Part shown: piece by piece, positions 41,670 to 50,975 of the stretch
Numbering within the stretch: position 1 is the stretch's first letter
How the letters are laid out: each line of letters starts with the position of its first letter
Source: Spirochaetia bacterium
GTDB lineage: Bacteria; Spirochaetota; UBA4802; UBA5550
DNA length: 64,000 nt
Reading direction: 5' to 3'
Assembly: GCA_009885955.1 (NCBI GenBank)
Contig: VFJS01000016.1
Location: 104,293 to 168,292, forward strand
Position numbers and translations under genes: made by a program
Notes under the pieces: generated by a model
What the model saw: the letters and a program-made list of their open reading frames with translations, nothing else
The model's database searches: none
What the model was told of the DNA's origin: nothing

Positions 41670-42782
41670 ATGAACGGAAGAAGGGTCTATCTGCATAAAA
41701 TTGCCACCGTGGTTCCCGAAACTTTTTACACCCAGGAACATGCCCTTGATCTGATGAAGGGGCTCATTGGCGATACTGATGAGATGAAAAAATTTCTGGA
41801 CAGGATATACCGGAGCTCTGCCATCGGCAAAAGGCATACCGTCATTGGCGATTACGGCAGAGATCCGTCGGAATTCAGGTTCTATCCCAAAAGCCCTGAT
41901 ATGAAGCCCGAACCCACGCCCAGGATGAGGAACCAGCTCTTTATATCTGAAGCTAACCGTCTCTCCCTTGAAGCGGTGAAAAAACTTTTCGGGGAACTCC
42001 CTGGCCTTGACAAAAGCAGTATTACCCATCTGATTACCGTCAGCTGCACCGGTTTTTCCGCCCCGGGCTTTGACCACTACATTGCCAGGGAACTGGGGCT
42101 CATTTCAGGGCTGCACAGGTTCCATTTAGGCTTCATGGGCTGTTATGCGGCATTTCCCGCGCTCAAACTTGCAGGGAATATCTGTCTTTCAGAGCCCCAT
42201 GCAAGGATCCTTGTTGTTAACGTGGAGCTCTGTTCCCTCCACTTCCAGCAGAGCCGGGACCTTGACATCATCATTGCAAATGCCATATTTGCCGACGGAA
42301 TTTCGGCTGCCCTTGTATCATCCAGGGATGAGGATTCCGCGGGGGATGCGATCGTGCTCCACAAATTTTTTTCCCGCTCTATTCACAACAGTGAGGAGAA
42401 AATGGCATGGTCCATCGGCGATATCGCCTTTGATATGAAGCTCTCGGCATATATTCCCCGGATCCTCGATGAGAACATTATACCGGTGATGTCCGATTTT
42501 TTCAGGGAATCGGGTGTTTCCAGAGAGGAGATAAAACTCTGGGCAATTCACCCCGGCGGCAGGCTCATTCTGGACAGGCTCGGAAAGACTCTCTCCCTGG
42601 GTCGTGAAGACCTGGCTGAGGCATATGATGTTTTATACGAATACGGCAATATGAGCTCTGCCACTATCATGTTTCTGCTCAAAAAGATCCTGGATAATGA
42701 TAAATATGGAAAAATGTTTTCTGCGGCTTTCGGGCCCGGCCTCACCGTGGAGACCGGTTTCATGGAAAAAATAAAGGGGTGA
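41670..42782 (+). CDS. Type III polyketide synthase (chalcone/stilbene synthase superfamily)
   Basis: This 370-residue enzyme keeps the full catalytic triad: Cys158 in G-F-M-G-C-Y-A-A, His294 in W-A-I-H-P-G-G-R and Asn327 in Y-G-N-M-S-S-A-T. F-G-P-G-L-T-V-E closes the protein. It condenses malonyl-CoA units with a starter CoA to give an alkylresorcinol, pyrone or similar ring. GGAG precedes the ATG. The product and starter are unknown; long-chain lipids or an aryl acid are both open. Confidence 0.93.
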   Translation: MNGRRVYLHKIATVVPETFYTQEHALDLMKGLIGDTDEMKKFLDRIYRSSAIGKRHTVIGDYGRDPSEFRFYPKSPDMKPEPTPRMRNQLFISEANRLSLEAVKKLFGELPGLDKSSITHLITVSCTGFSAPGFDHYIARELGLISGLHRFHLGFMGCYAAFPALKLAGNICLSEPHARILVVNVELCSLHFQQSRDLDIIIANAIFADGISAALVSSRDEDSAGDAIVLHKFFSRSIHNSEEKMAWSIGDIAFDMKLSAYIPRILDENIIPVMSDFFRESGVSREEIKLWAIHPGGRLILDRLGKTLSLGREDLAEAYDVLYEYGNMSSATIMFLLKKILDNDKYGKMFSAAFGPGLTVETGFMEKIKG

Positions 42783-43159
42783 AAATTGCTCACGGATTCA
42801 CGCGGATTGAATTCAAATTAAAGGGAATGGTAAGGGGTACTTTTGAATCATGAGGGTGATAAAATGATAACTGCCGGGGAAGCAGCCGGGATGCCGGGCG
42901 TTTCCATTGTTTGAATAAAAAACTGGCGGTCTTTTTCCTGAGCTCGATGATTATGTCTTCTCAATTTTTAATATCCGCGGGGAGGATAAGGATTACATTG
43001 TAAGGAACATTATTTAAGGGATCCTGGAATAAAAAAATGCAGTTCCCCTGAGGAATTAAAATCAACTCCTTCATAAAGTTATTGAATTTTTTTTATCAAT
43101 ATAATATAAGTGAACCTTATATTATAAAATCATGTTTATGATACATCAAGGAGTTATGT
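42783..43159. other. Intergenic stretch with a repeat fragment and an inverted repeat
   Basis: TGCTCACGGATTCACGCGGATT at about 42787-42808 repeats the arm seen at 22707. No gene is supported in the remainder; nothing recognisable was seen apart from the hairpin at 43100-43126. Confidence 0.55.
43100..43126. promoter_or_regulatory. Perfect 11-bp inverted repeat upstream of purE
   Basis: TATAATATAAG (43100-43110) and CTTATATTATA (43116-43126) flank TGAAC and lie 34 bases before the purE ATG. It could be an operator or a promoter with embedded -10 boxes; AAGGAG at 43149 is the ribosome site. Confidence 0.6.
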
Positions 43160-43681
43160 ATGCCAGAAGTCGGGATAATTTTAGGAAGCGATTCCGATCT
43201 GCCGAAGATCAAGGGCTGTTTTGATATTCTGGAGGAATTCGGTATAGATTTTGAGATCATCATATCATCGGCACACAGAACGCCGGAGAAAACGATGGTC
43301 TGGGCGTTCACTGCAAGGGGGAGGGGGATCAAGGTTATCATCGCCGCTGCCGGGGGCGCCGCACATCTTCCCGGCGTGGTTGCATCGCAGACAACATTGC
43401 CGGTCATTGGAATTCCCATTGAAACCACGCTGTCCGGAGGACTCGATTCAATTCTATCCATCCTCCAGATGCCTTCGGGAATCCCGGTGGGTGTTATGCC
43501 TGCCGGGAAAGCCGGCGGAACCAATGCCGCGCTCTATGCCATTAACATTCTTTCAATTCACGATGAAAAGCTGGCGGCAAAAATAGAACACTACAGGGTG
43601 GATATGGCTAAAAAGATAAAGGATATAAACAGCAGTCTTGCTTCATCGGGATATAAGGAATACATAAAAGGGATGAAATAA
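43160..43681 (+). CDS. purE: N5-carboxyaminoimidazole ribonucleotide mutase
   Basis: The 173-residue protein has G-S-D-S-D-L-P near residue 11, S-A-H-R-T-P near 38 and A-G-K-A-G-G-T-N-A near 115, the class I PurE signature. It catalyses a carboxyl shift in purine synthesis. guaA follows by three bases, so the two purine genes form an operon. Confidence 0.96.
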   Translation: MPEVGIILGSDSDLPKIKGCFDILEEFGIDFEIIISSAHRTPEKTMVWAFTARGRGIKVIIAAAGGAAHLPGVVASQTTLPVIGIPIETTLSGGLDSILSILQMPSGIPVGVMPAGKAGGTNAALYAINILSIHDEKLAAKIEHYRVDMAKKIKDINSSLASSGYKEYIKGMK

Positions 43682-43684
43682 GAA

Positions 43685-45250
43685 ATGATCGGCCATACCA
43701 TAAGCCTTCCTGATGAGAAGGTCCTCATTCTCGATTTCGGCTCCCAGTATACAATGCTCATTGCACGGAAGATACGCGAACTCCATGTTTACGCGGAGAT
43801 TGTCCCCTTTGATATTTCCATGAAGGAGATCAGGGAGTTTAATCCGTCGGCCATTGTCCTTTCGGGCGGCCCCTCTTCGGTTTATGATACGGGAGCCCCC
43901 ATGGCCGACAGGGAACTGTTCAGTCTCGGCAAACCCATTCTCGGCATCTGTTACGGATTGTACCTGGTTGTTGAAGCATTCAGGGGCAAAATAGAGGGGG
44001 CAAGGTCCAGGGAATACGGGAGGGCAGTGATAGAAGGAAGTCCATCATCCCTCCTCTTTAAGGGTTTGAAGAAAAAGGAGATTGTTTGGATGAGCCATGG
44101 CGACAAGGTTGTGTCCCTGCCTGCGGGATTCAAGGTAACCGCGTCCACAGAAAATGCCGAAATCGCGGCAATTGAAAATAAAACGCAAAAAATTTACGGT
44201 GTGCAGTTTCACCCTGAGGTACATCACACAAAAAACGGAAAAAAGGTATTAAAAAATTATCTCTTTGATATATGCGGAATCAGGCCCTCCTGGTCCATGA
44301 AGTCTTTCATAGATTCATCAGTTGAATCTATCCGGAAGGATGTGGGTGACGGGACGGTTCTTCTCGGCCTGTCGGGCGGCGTAGATTCCTCGGTCACCGC
44401 GGCGCTGCTTCACAGAGCCATCGGCAAGCGGCTCTATTCCGTATTTGTAAACAACGGCGTGCTCCGCAAGGATGAACATCTAAAGGTCATTGAGCGCTTT
44501 AAAAAGCATATGAGCCTCAACCTGATCTATGTGGATGCTTCACGGCAGTTTCTTGGAAAGCTGAAAGGGGTGGAGAATCCGGAAAAGAAGAGGAGGATCA
44601 TCGGCCGGGAATTCATCTCGGTGTTCATGAAAGAGGCAAAAAAGATCGGCAGGTTTGATTTCCTTGCCCAGGGGACGCTCTATCCCGATGTCATAGAATC
44701 GGTTTCCACCAAGGGACCGTCAGACACGATAAAGAGCCACCACAACAGGGTCCCCGAAGTCATGAAACTGATAAAATCGGGGAAGGTCATCGAGCCCCTG
44801 AAGGAGCTCTTCAAGGACGAGGTCAGGGTCCTCGGGAAACTGCTGGGACTTCCGGATGAACTTGTTTACCGGCAGCCCTTTCCCGGGCCGGGGCTTGCAA
44901 TCAGGGTCATCGGCGACGTCACAGAGAAGAGGCTTGAAATTCTCCGCGAAGCAGATGATATTCTTTTACAGGAAATTAAGAATTCAGGCCATTATTACAA
45001 GCTGTGGCAGATCTTTGCCGTATTCCTTCCGGTAAAGTCAGTGGGGGTTATGGGCGACAAGAGGACCTACGAGAATGTCATTGCAGTACGGGGTGTCACC
45101 TCTGTAGATGCAATGACCGCGGACTGGGCGTATCTTCCTGAAGATCTTTTAAGAAGGATATCGGGCAGGATCATCAATGAAGTCAAAGGGGTAAACCGGG
45201 TGGTCTACGATATATCATCAAAACCCCCGAGCACCATAGAATGGGAGTAA
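43685..45250 (+). CDS. guaA: GMP synthase (glutamine-hydrolysing)
   Basis: The 521-residue enzyme has an N-terminal amidotransferase, with Cys in L-G-I-C-Y-G-L-Y and His/Glu in V-Q-F-H-P-E-V, and an ATP pyrophosphatase with S-G-G-V-D-S-S near residue 230. The usual Gln in the G-x-C-Y-G-M-Q loop is a Tyr here, an unusual change beside the nucleophile. F-P-G-P-G-L-A-I-R-V-I-G is the dimerisation-domain mark. It turns XMP into GMP. Its stop is directly adjacent to the manC stop. Confidence 0.96.
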   Translation: MIGHTISLPDEKVLILDFGSQYTMLIARKIRELHVYAEIVPFDISMKEIREFNPSAIVLSGGPSSVYDTGAPMADRELFSLGKPILGICYGLYLVVEAFRGKIEGARSREYGRAVIEGSPSSLLFKGLKKKEIVWMSHGDKVVSLPAGFKVTASTENAEIAAIENKTQKIYGVQFHPEVHHTKNGKKVLKNYLFDICGIRPSWSMKSFIDSSVESIRKDVGDGTVLLGLSGGVDSSVTAALLHRAIGKRLYSVFVNNGVLRKDEHLKVIERFKKHMSLNLIYVDASRQFLGKLKGVENPEKKRRIIGREFISVFMKEAKKIGRFDFLAQGTLYPDVIESVSTKGPSDTIKSHHNRVPEVMKLIKSGKVIEPLKELFKDEVRVLGKLLGLPDELVYRQPFPGPGLAIRVIGDVTEKRLEILREADDILLQEIKNSGHYYKLWQIFAVFLPVKSVGVMGDKRTYENVIAVRGVTSVDAMTADWAYLPEDLLRRISGRIINEVKGVNRVVYDISSKPPSTIEWE

Positions 45251-46318
45251 TCACCTTCCCCTTAAGATGTCCACAACCTTTCTCACGTCCTGGGTCGATT
45301 CCTTATCGATAACGAGCACTGCATCGCCTGCCTGGACGACAATAACATTCGAGAGCCCCACAACGGCAATTTTTTCCGACTCGGGAAAAACCGAACAGTT
45401 CCCTGAATTAACGAAGATGACCTTATCGGGAGCCGGGGTGCGGTTCATGTTTTCATCATGTTCTAATATTCCATCAATTGATTTCCAGCTCCCCAGGTCT
45501 GCCCAGCCGAACTCGCCGGGAATGACAACCCTGTTTGCCGCCTTCTCCATGATGCCGTAGTCTATGGATACAGACTTCAGGGAATCAAAAATTTGTTCCT
45601 TCATTTTCCATATTTCAGGATCATTGGACATCATCCGCTCCCAGGTAAGGTTATAGAGCGGCTCAAAGGCATGGACATGATCGGGGAGGTGCTTGATGAA
45701 TGCCTCGAATATGTTTGTGGTTTTCCATATGAATATCCCGCTGTTCCAGTAATAGTTCCCGGAATCACAGAAACCCTTCGCAGTTTCCAGATCGGGCTTT
45801 TCAACAAAACAATCCACCGGTTGTACGTTTCCACATGTTCCTTCCATGGCCTTTATGTAGCCGTAGCCGGTTTCAGGGTATGTGGGCTTTATGCCAATGG
45901 AGACCAGTTTTCCCTTCTCAGCTTCGGCAATTCCTGTCCTCAGAGTTTTTATAAAGAGATCATTGTCGTGGATATAATGATCAGCCGGGAGTACTATCAT
46001 GATTGATTCGTGGCTGAGTTTGTCAAGAAATGCCGTTGCGTAAAGTATTGCTGCCGCGGTATTTTTCGGTTTGGGCTCCGACAGGACGTAACCAGGGACC
46101 CCGGCAGAGGAAAGCTCATCAAGGGACATTTTTTCATACTTATGGGATGTCACGATTACATATTTGTCCGGAGTTATCGGCAGGAGCCTCGTAATTGTTT
46201 CATGCATCAGGGTCCCTTTACCTGAAAGATTATGAAACTGCTTGGGCCTCTCTTCCCTGCTGAGAGGCCACAGTCTTGTGCCGGCGCCGCCGGCCATGAT
46301 AACGGGTATGATATTCAT
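45251..46318 (-). CDS. manC: Mannose-1-phosphate guanylyltransferase
   Basis: This 355-residue enzyme has I-M-A-G-G-A-G-T-R-L-W-P-L-S-R near the start, F-V-E-K-P in the middle and G-E-F-G-W-A-D-L-G-S-W near residue 275. It makes GDP-mannose from GTP and mannose-1-phosphate for surface polysaccharide. It lacks the C-terminal phosphomannose isomerase domain of bifunctional forms. Confidence 0.94.
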   Translation of the reverse strand: MNIIPVIMAGGAGTRLWPLSREERPKQFHNLSGKGTLMHETITRLLPITPDKYVIVTSHKYEKMSLDELSSAGVPGYVLSEPKPKNTAAAILYATAFLDKLSHESIMIVLPADHYIHDNDLFIKTLRTGIAEAEKGKLVSIGIKPTYPETGYGYIKAMEGTCGNVQPVDCFVEKPDLETAKGFCDSGNYYWNSGIFIWKTTNIFEAFIKHLPDHVHAFEPLYNLTWERMMSNDPEIWKMKEQIFDSLKSVSIDYGIMEKAANRVVIPGEFGWADLGSWKSIDGILEHDENMNRTPAPDKVIFVNSGNCSVFPESEKIAVVGLSNVIVVQAGDAVLVIDKESTQDVRKVVDILRGR

Positions 46319-46681
46319 TATGATTTGTCTCCGCGGTTTAAAATATTTTTATCTATCCATTAAAAATCGACAGCCGGAATATCCGGAAATTTTTTTCAGA
46401 CCGATATAAAGATTATATCCTGTTTAAATAGAATCACTTTTTTTATGTCAATGATAATTCAAAGATTATTTTTTATGATGAGTGCAATTGTTGTCATGAA
46501 TCGAAATTTCTACAGGGGCGTATTTGCTTGACATAATAAAATCCCCTGTCACCATTGATTTTACAGAGTATGATTGATAATTGAGGATCCCTTAATGTCC
46601 GGATTGACGGGTATCATTTTTTTCTCCATATCTTCCGGGCCCGGGGGATCATCATCATGAATATTTTTTAAGGCAGGCAGG
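46319..46681. other. Intergenic region between divergent genes
   Basis: I see no gene. The AT-rich left half holds the upstream region of manC. A 21-codon frame at about 46594 lacks support. Confidence 0.4.
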
Positions 46682-47563
46682 ATGATAGAATTATTGCCAA
46701 AACCGGATCTGGACCTCCTTACCTATAAGAAGATATATGATTTTCCTGAAGAGAAGGCCCAGGGCCTTGCCTTCGGCGACGGCAGCACATTATATTTATC
46801 CAGCAAAAACCATATTTTCAAATTATCAATTTCCGGCAGTAATATTTTTGAGCCTGATTCATTCAAATTAATTATCAGGAATTCTCTTGCTCATTATATA
46901 AAATCCATCGGGATAGATCCAAAAAATTATGACCATATAGGGGACATTGATTATTTTGACGGGCTCCTTTTTCTTCCGGTGAGAAGCAGGGAGAAAGGGA
47001 AAAATCTGCTCCTGGTTCTTAACGATGACATGGAAATGGCCGCTTACTCATATCTGCCTCCGGATATAAGCGATGAATGCTGCGCCGTGAATCCACGTCA
47101 AAGAACGCTTTATGTTGTCTCGAAATTGGACAGCAGGTGGCTTAATATTTTTGATGTTTCAGTTTTCTATAAGCTGGCTTCAAAAAGATATTTGAAATTG
47201 AAGATAGATCTTCAGCCGGCAGTAAAAAAATTCTGGTTCTATGACAGAAAGGGTTCGGGTTATGAAACGGTATATTCCATACAGGGTATTGCATTTTCAT
47301 CAAACGGCAGGCTCTACCTTACCCGGTATAAACGGATGGGCACCTGGTTTAATTATATCCATGCCTATAACAGGGATACGGGACTTCTTCTAAGTAAAAC
47401 ATCAAAAAATATAGATTTTCCCGGCGACTATGATGAGATAGAAGGCATTTCGGTCCATCCCTCAGGTGCAATATATGTTGCCGTTGCACTCCATCATGTA
47501 ACGGGAAAGGATCAGTTTCAGATTTATTGTTTTAGATTTACTGATACAAATTTTCCAGTTTAA
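46682..47563 (+). CDS. Beta-propeller-like hypothetical protein
   Basis: The 293-residue protein shows repeated strand patterns such as G-L-A-F-G-D-G-S-T-L-Y-L, Y-F-D-G-L-L-F-L-P-V and I-A-F-S-S-N-G-R-L-Y-L-T, as in NHL or SMP-30-like propellers. No signal peptide is visible, so it is probably cytoplasmic, although export by another route cannot be excluded. Function unknown. The start is the ATG at 46682, with a purine-rich AGGCAGG right before it. Confidence 0.7.
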   Translation: MIELLPKPDLDLLTYKKIYDFPEEKAQGLAFGDGSTLYLSSKNHIFKLSISGSNIFEPDSFKLIIRNSLAHYIKSIGIDPKNYDHIGDIDYFDGLLFLPVRSREKGKNLLLVLNDDMEMAAYSYLPPDISDECCAVNPRQRTLYVVSKLDSRWLNIFDVSVFYKLASKRYLKLKIDLQPAVKKFWFYDRKGSGYETVYSIQGIAFSSNGRLYLTRYKRMGTWFNYIHAYNRDTGLLLSKTSKNIDFPGDYDEIEGISVHPSGAIYVAVALHHVTGKDQFQIYCFRFTDTNFPV

Positions 47564-48013
47564 ATGTGTAGTTCTGATATCCAGTAATTTAAATACAAAC
47601 ATTTCATTTGCACTGGGTGAGGGCGGGAGGTTCGATAAAAATTCATTGACTTTTTATTAATGTTTATGAATTTATTAGAATATGAATAAAATTGAAAAAG
47701 AAAACATCCTGGCTGATTTGAAAGCCAATTTGACACAGGATAAATCCGATAAGGAATCTTTTTTTATAAAGAAATTATCAATGGCAGAGTGAATTATTTA
47801 TTGACATTGTTTTTTCTAACCCCATTTTTGGGGAGGATCGGATATGATGCCATAAATTTTTTTTCAGAAATTAACTTCTAACCACTACATAATTATAGAA
47901 TATTTCAATAAATTCTTGTATTTTGCATATATATAAATTATTATGAAATAATTAATTCCGTTAGATTGTCTTAAACATCATCAGATAATAGATTTACAAA
48001 AAGTGAAATAATC
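47564..48013. other. Intergenic region with one short frame
   Basis: It is AT-rich. The only frame worth noting is 47682-47792. Otherwise nothing was seen. Confidence 0.4.
47682..47792 (+). pseudogene. Possible remnant of a nucleotidyltransferase gene (36 codons)
   Basis: The frame reads M-N-K-I-E-K-E-N-I-L-A-D-L-K-A-N ... F-F-I-K-K-L-S-M-A-E, then stop. This resembles the N-terminal helix and first strand of MNT antitoxins (L-K-x-N ... V-K-K-I-x-x-F-G) and lies shortly before a complete MNT/HEPN pair. The resemblance is weak; it may instead be chance or a tiny gene. Confidence 0.3.
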
Positions 48014-48319
48014 ATGTACTCTGAAATCCAAAACAAAATGAATGATTTAATACAGATATGCATAAATCACAGGGTGTTAAAACTTGAACTTTTCGGATCG
48101 GCTGCGAAGGACAGTGTTGACGAGTTAAGCGATCTCGATTTTCTCATCCTGCTGGAACAGAGGCCCCCTGCTCAATATGCCGATGCATATTTTTCTGTTA
48201 AGGATGCCCTTGAGAATTTATTGCACAGGCGCATTGATCTGATCGAGACAAAAGCCATTAGGAACCCATACTTTTTGAAGGCAATAGAAAAGGAACGTAT
48301 AGTCCTGTATGCAGCTTAA
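48014..48319 (+). CDS. mntA: MntA-type minimal nucleotidyltransferase antitoxin
   Basis: The 101-residue protein has L-F-G-S-A-A followed by S-D-L-D-F-L-I near residue 43, the GS-x-DxD site. In the MntA/HepT type VII system it adds AMP units to a Tyr of HepT and blocks it. It overlaps hepT by 11 bases. Here the antitoxin comes first. Confidence 0.9.
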   Translation: MYSEIQNKMNDLIQICINHRVLKLELFGSAAKDSVDELSDLDFLILLEQRPPAQYADAYFSVKDALENLLHRRIDLIETKAIRNPYFLKAIEKERIVLYAA

Positions 48320-48653
48320 TGTTAAAAAATATCTCTATGATATAAATGAAGCATGTGATTTAATAATTAATTTTATCGATGGATTGAAATTTGATAATTA
48401 TTGCATGGATAGGATGGTCCAATCGGCTGTTGAGAGGCAGTTTGAGATTATCGGTGAAGCATTAAGTAAGGTTATTAAAATTGATTCTGCTGTTTTGTCA
48501 AACATCACAAATTATCGAAAAATTATAAATTTTAGAAACGCGCTTATCCATGGATATGCTTCTGTTTCAAATGATATTGTCTGGGGAATTATTGAAAATG
48601 AGCTCTTTATATTAAGAAAGGAAGTTGCTGATCTGCTTAAAATAGAATCTTAA
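48309..48653 (+). CDS. hepT: HepT-type HEPN ribonuclease toxin
   Basis: The 114-residue DUF86 protein has R-N-A-L-I-H-G-Y near residue 78, the RX4HXY motif: Arg and His form the RNase site and Tyr is the AMPylation target. It should cleave tRNA or other RNA unless modified by MntA. Confidence 0.92.
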   Translation: MQLNVKKYLYDINEACDLIINFIDGLKFDNYCMDRMVQSAVERQFEIIGEALSKVIKIDSAVLSNITNYRKIINFRNALIHGYASVSNDIVWGIIENELFILRKEVADLLKIES

Positions 48654-48818
48654 ATAAAAAAAACATGTTTTTTTGAATATTTTATTGACATAAAATCCCA
48701 TGATTATAGCTTTATGCTCTTATCTTGTAAAATATGTTTTTTATATAATCTTTTATAAAAAAGATAGATAATTAACTGATAATAGACATATAAAGTCGGA
48801 TTTTGAGGTAATTTTGCA

Positions 48819-49259
48819 ATGAACAATTTACAGAAAACCTATTCTATGAAGGGCTCGGAAATTCAGAAAAAGTGGTATCTTATTGATGCCGAAGGAAAAA
48901 TTTTAGGGAGGCTGGCCTCTGAGGTAGCCAATGTTTTAAGGGGCAAAAACAAGCCCACCTACACTCCCCATCTTGATATGGGCGACAACATCGTCATCAT
49001 TAATGCTGAGAAGATAAATCTTACCGGCGCCAAGCTCGAGGACAAGGAGTATTTTTCACACTCCAGGTATCCCGGCGGAATGAAGTTCACAAACATCAAA
49101 AAAATACTAAAGACCAAGCCTGAATTCATCATTCAGACAGCCGTAAAAGGAATGCTTCCAAAGACCAAACTCGGCAGGCAGGTCCTGAGTAACCTGAAAA
49201 TATATGCAGGGAAGGACCATCCTCATCAGGCCCAGCAACCTGAAATTTTAGACATATAA
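48819..49259 (+). CDS. rplM: 50S ribosomal protein L13
   Basis: The 146-residue L13 has W-Y-L-I-D-A-E-G-K-I-L-G-R-L-A-S near residue 21, G-D-N-I-V-I-I-N-A near 57 and K-G-M-L-P-K-T-K-L-G near 110. GAGGTAAT lies about ten bases before the ATG. It is the leading gene of the usual rplM-rpsI pair. Confidence 0.97.
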   Translation: MNNLQKTYSMKGSEIQKKWYLIDAEGKILGRLASEVANVLRGKNKPTYTPHLDMGDNIVIINAEKINLTGAKLEDKEYFSHSRYPGGMKFTNIKKILKTKPEFIIQTAVKGMLPKTKLGRQVLSNLKIYAGKDHPHQAQQPEILDI

Positions 49260-49286
49260 CATAACGCAATTATCAAGGAGAACTGT

Positions 49287-49676
49287 ATGGCAGCGCTTTA
49301 TTATGCAACTGGAAGGAGAAAGACATCAATCGCAAGGGTATGGATTAAGCCGGGTAACGGAAAAATTACCGTGAACAAGCAGCCGATAGACAAGTATTTC
49401 AGAAGAAAGACACTGGAGCTTATAGTGAGGCAGCCACTGGAGCATATTGGAGAGATAGATCAGTTTGATATCAGTGCCAATGTTTGCGGAGGCGGCTGGT
49501 CTGGCCAGGCAGGAGCCATGAAAATGGCAATAGCAAGATGTCTTTTCAAAGTTGATGAAAGACATAAGAAAACTCTCCGTGACGGCGGATTTCTTACCAG
49601 GGATTCCCGTGAAGTGGAGAGGAAAAAGCCGGGGCAGAAAAAAGCAAGAAAGAGATTCCAGTTCTCAAAACGTTAA
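49287..49676 (+). CDS. rpsI: 30S ribosomal protein S9
   Basis: The 129-residue S9 begins [13 protein letters not shown] and ends in the basic [12 protein letters not shown] that reaches the tRNA site. AAGGAGAA precedes the ATG. Confidence 0.97.
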   Translation: MAALYYATGRRKTSIARVWIKPGNGKITVNKQPIDKYFRRKTLELIVRQPLEHIGEIDQFDISANVCGGGWSGQAGAMKMAIARCLFKVDERHKKTLRDGGFLTRDSREVERKKPGQKKARKRFQFSKR

Positions 49677-49697
49677 AAATAAAAGTGAAATTCAAAA

Positions 49698-49727
49698 AAA
49701 GGGCTGCCTGAAAAGGGAGCCCTTTTT
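49698..49727. terminator. Terminator between rpsI and the FecR gene
   Basis: AAAGGGCT (49698-49705) and AGCCCTTT (49718-49725) form an 8-bp stem followed by T. GCCTGAAA and TTTCAGGC overlap it as a second possible stem, so it may serve both strands. Confidence 0.8.
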
Positions 49728-49768
49728 AATTTCAGGCTGTCTGTTTATGCGTGAAAATATTATTTTTT

Positions 49769-50827
49769 TTATTTATCCTTGAATTTCGGCCTCACATCTT
49801 CACTTTTAAAGCCTTTCAGTATTTTATTTTTATCATCCTGATATTTGCCCATAATTTTGTCATAGGCTTCCCTGTGTGCCTGTTTAACTTTCTGAATGGC
49901 TTCATAGTTCCTCTGCTGCTGTTCCAAAACCTTGTTTGATTCTTTTTTTACTTTTTCAAAAATATCAAATATCTGGCCTTTTCTGTCTTTGTAGTCGTTA
50001 AGAACGCCTTCGATGGATAAATTAGCAGCCCTGTTCATCATCAGGTCGTCTTTTATTTTCTGTTCCGAGGAATCGATTTCCTTGCCGGCTTTGCTGATAT
50101 CATCCTTATTTTTTGCGCCTTTTACTGTGCTATCTGCCTCGGACAATTCTTTGTTTGATTCTTTATTTCTTTTATTAAAGGTTTTCAGGTATTTGTCATA
50201 GTTCTTGCCCGCCTTTTCAGGATTTTTTTCAAGGTCCTGGTCACGTTTTTTCTGCCAGTCTCCCACAGCATCGCCCATTTTAGATTTTTCCGGCTCTTCT
50301 CCAACCCCGGCCTCAACTTTCTGATTGCTCTTCAGATTTGTGGATCCGTAGGGATTATTTACCTCGAGTTTGCCTTCATTTAAATCGACCCTTGAATCTC
50401 CGTTTTTGCTCACCGCGATGCTGAATTCTGTCCCTCTGATGGCGCAAACAATTGTGGGGCCATAGACTTTTCTTGAAGCACCGTCTTTCACAAGCTTGGT
50501 GAATTTCCCTGATGCATTCCCCGAAACAAGGGCCACATCTTCAGAGTCCTTTATATCTTTAGTTCCGATAACGATCTGGCTGTTTTCCTTTACAACAATT
50601 GAGCTTTCATCCTTGTAGTTCAATGTTATTTCAGAGCTCGCGCCGGTCTGAATCGTATCGCCGCCCTGGAGAACATCGCCGGACTGAATGGTAATAGCAG
50701 ACCCGTCCCTGATTAATTTTACATCACCCAGAAAAAAAGTCACATGAACTGCGAAGCTGTTCACCGGCAGGATTATGAATAAAGAGACAATTAATATGAG
50801 AAAAAATTTATTTGAGATTTTAAGCAT
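49769..50827 (-). CDS. FecR-domain secreted protein with C-terminal coiled coil
   Basis: From ATG 50827, preceded by GGGAGG, this is a 352-residue protein with a signal peptide (F-F-L-I-L-I-V-S-L-F-I-I-L-P-V-N-S-F-A). A FecR domain lies at about 28-150 (F-F-L-G-D-V-K-L-I-R-D-G, then I-R-G-T-E-F-S-I-A-V-S). A long charged helical tail follows (K-K-R-D-Q-D-L-E-K-N, coiled coil). Periplasmic FecR domains often sit in spirochaete envelope proteins. It lies 149 bases after the giant CHAT gene on the same strand, so it may be part of that operon. Confidence 0.88.
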   Translation of the reverse strand: MLKISNKFFLILIVSLFIILPVNSFAVHVTFFLGDVKLIRDGSAITIQSGDVLQGGDTIQTGASSEITLNYKDESSIVVKENSQIVIGTKDIKDSEDVALVSGNASGKFTKLVKDGASRKVYGPTIVCAIRGTEFSIAVSKNGDSRVDLNEGKLEVNNPYGSTNLKSNQKVEAGVGEEPEKSKMGDAVGDWQKKRDQDLEKNPEKAGKNYDKYLKTFNKRNKESNKELSEADSTVKGAKNKDDISKAGKEIDSSEQKIKDDLMMNRAANLSIEGVLNDYKDRKGQIFDIFEKVKKESNKVLEQQQRNYEAIQKVKQAHREAYDKIMGKYQDDKNKILKGFKSEDVRPKFKDK

Positions 50828-50975
50828 CCGGGTTCCTCCCATTAATGATTGGAAATTTTTTTTTAGTAAAGTTTTATTATAATTCAATGTACATTATTCA
50901 TATGAAAAAATCAATTAATATTTTCAATGATCAGGAATAATACTAATCAAATATAATGATTTGATAAATAAATTT

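Noticed and set aside
42783..43099. Pseudogene in the purE upstream gap
   Set aside because: Translated pieces show no match to a family that I can name; only the repeat fragment is supported.
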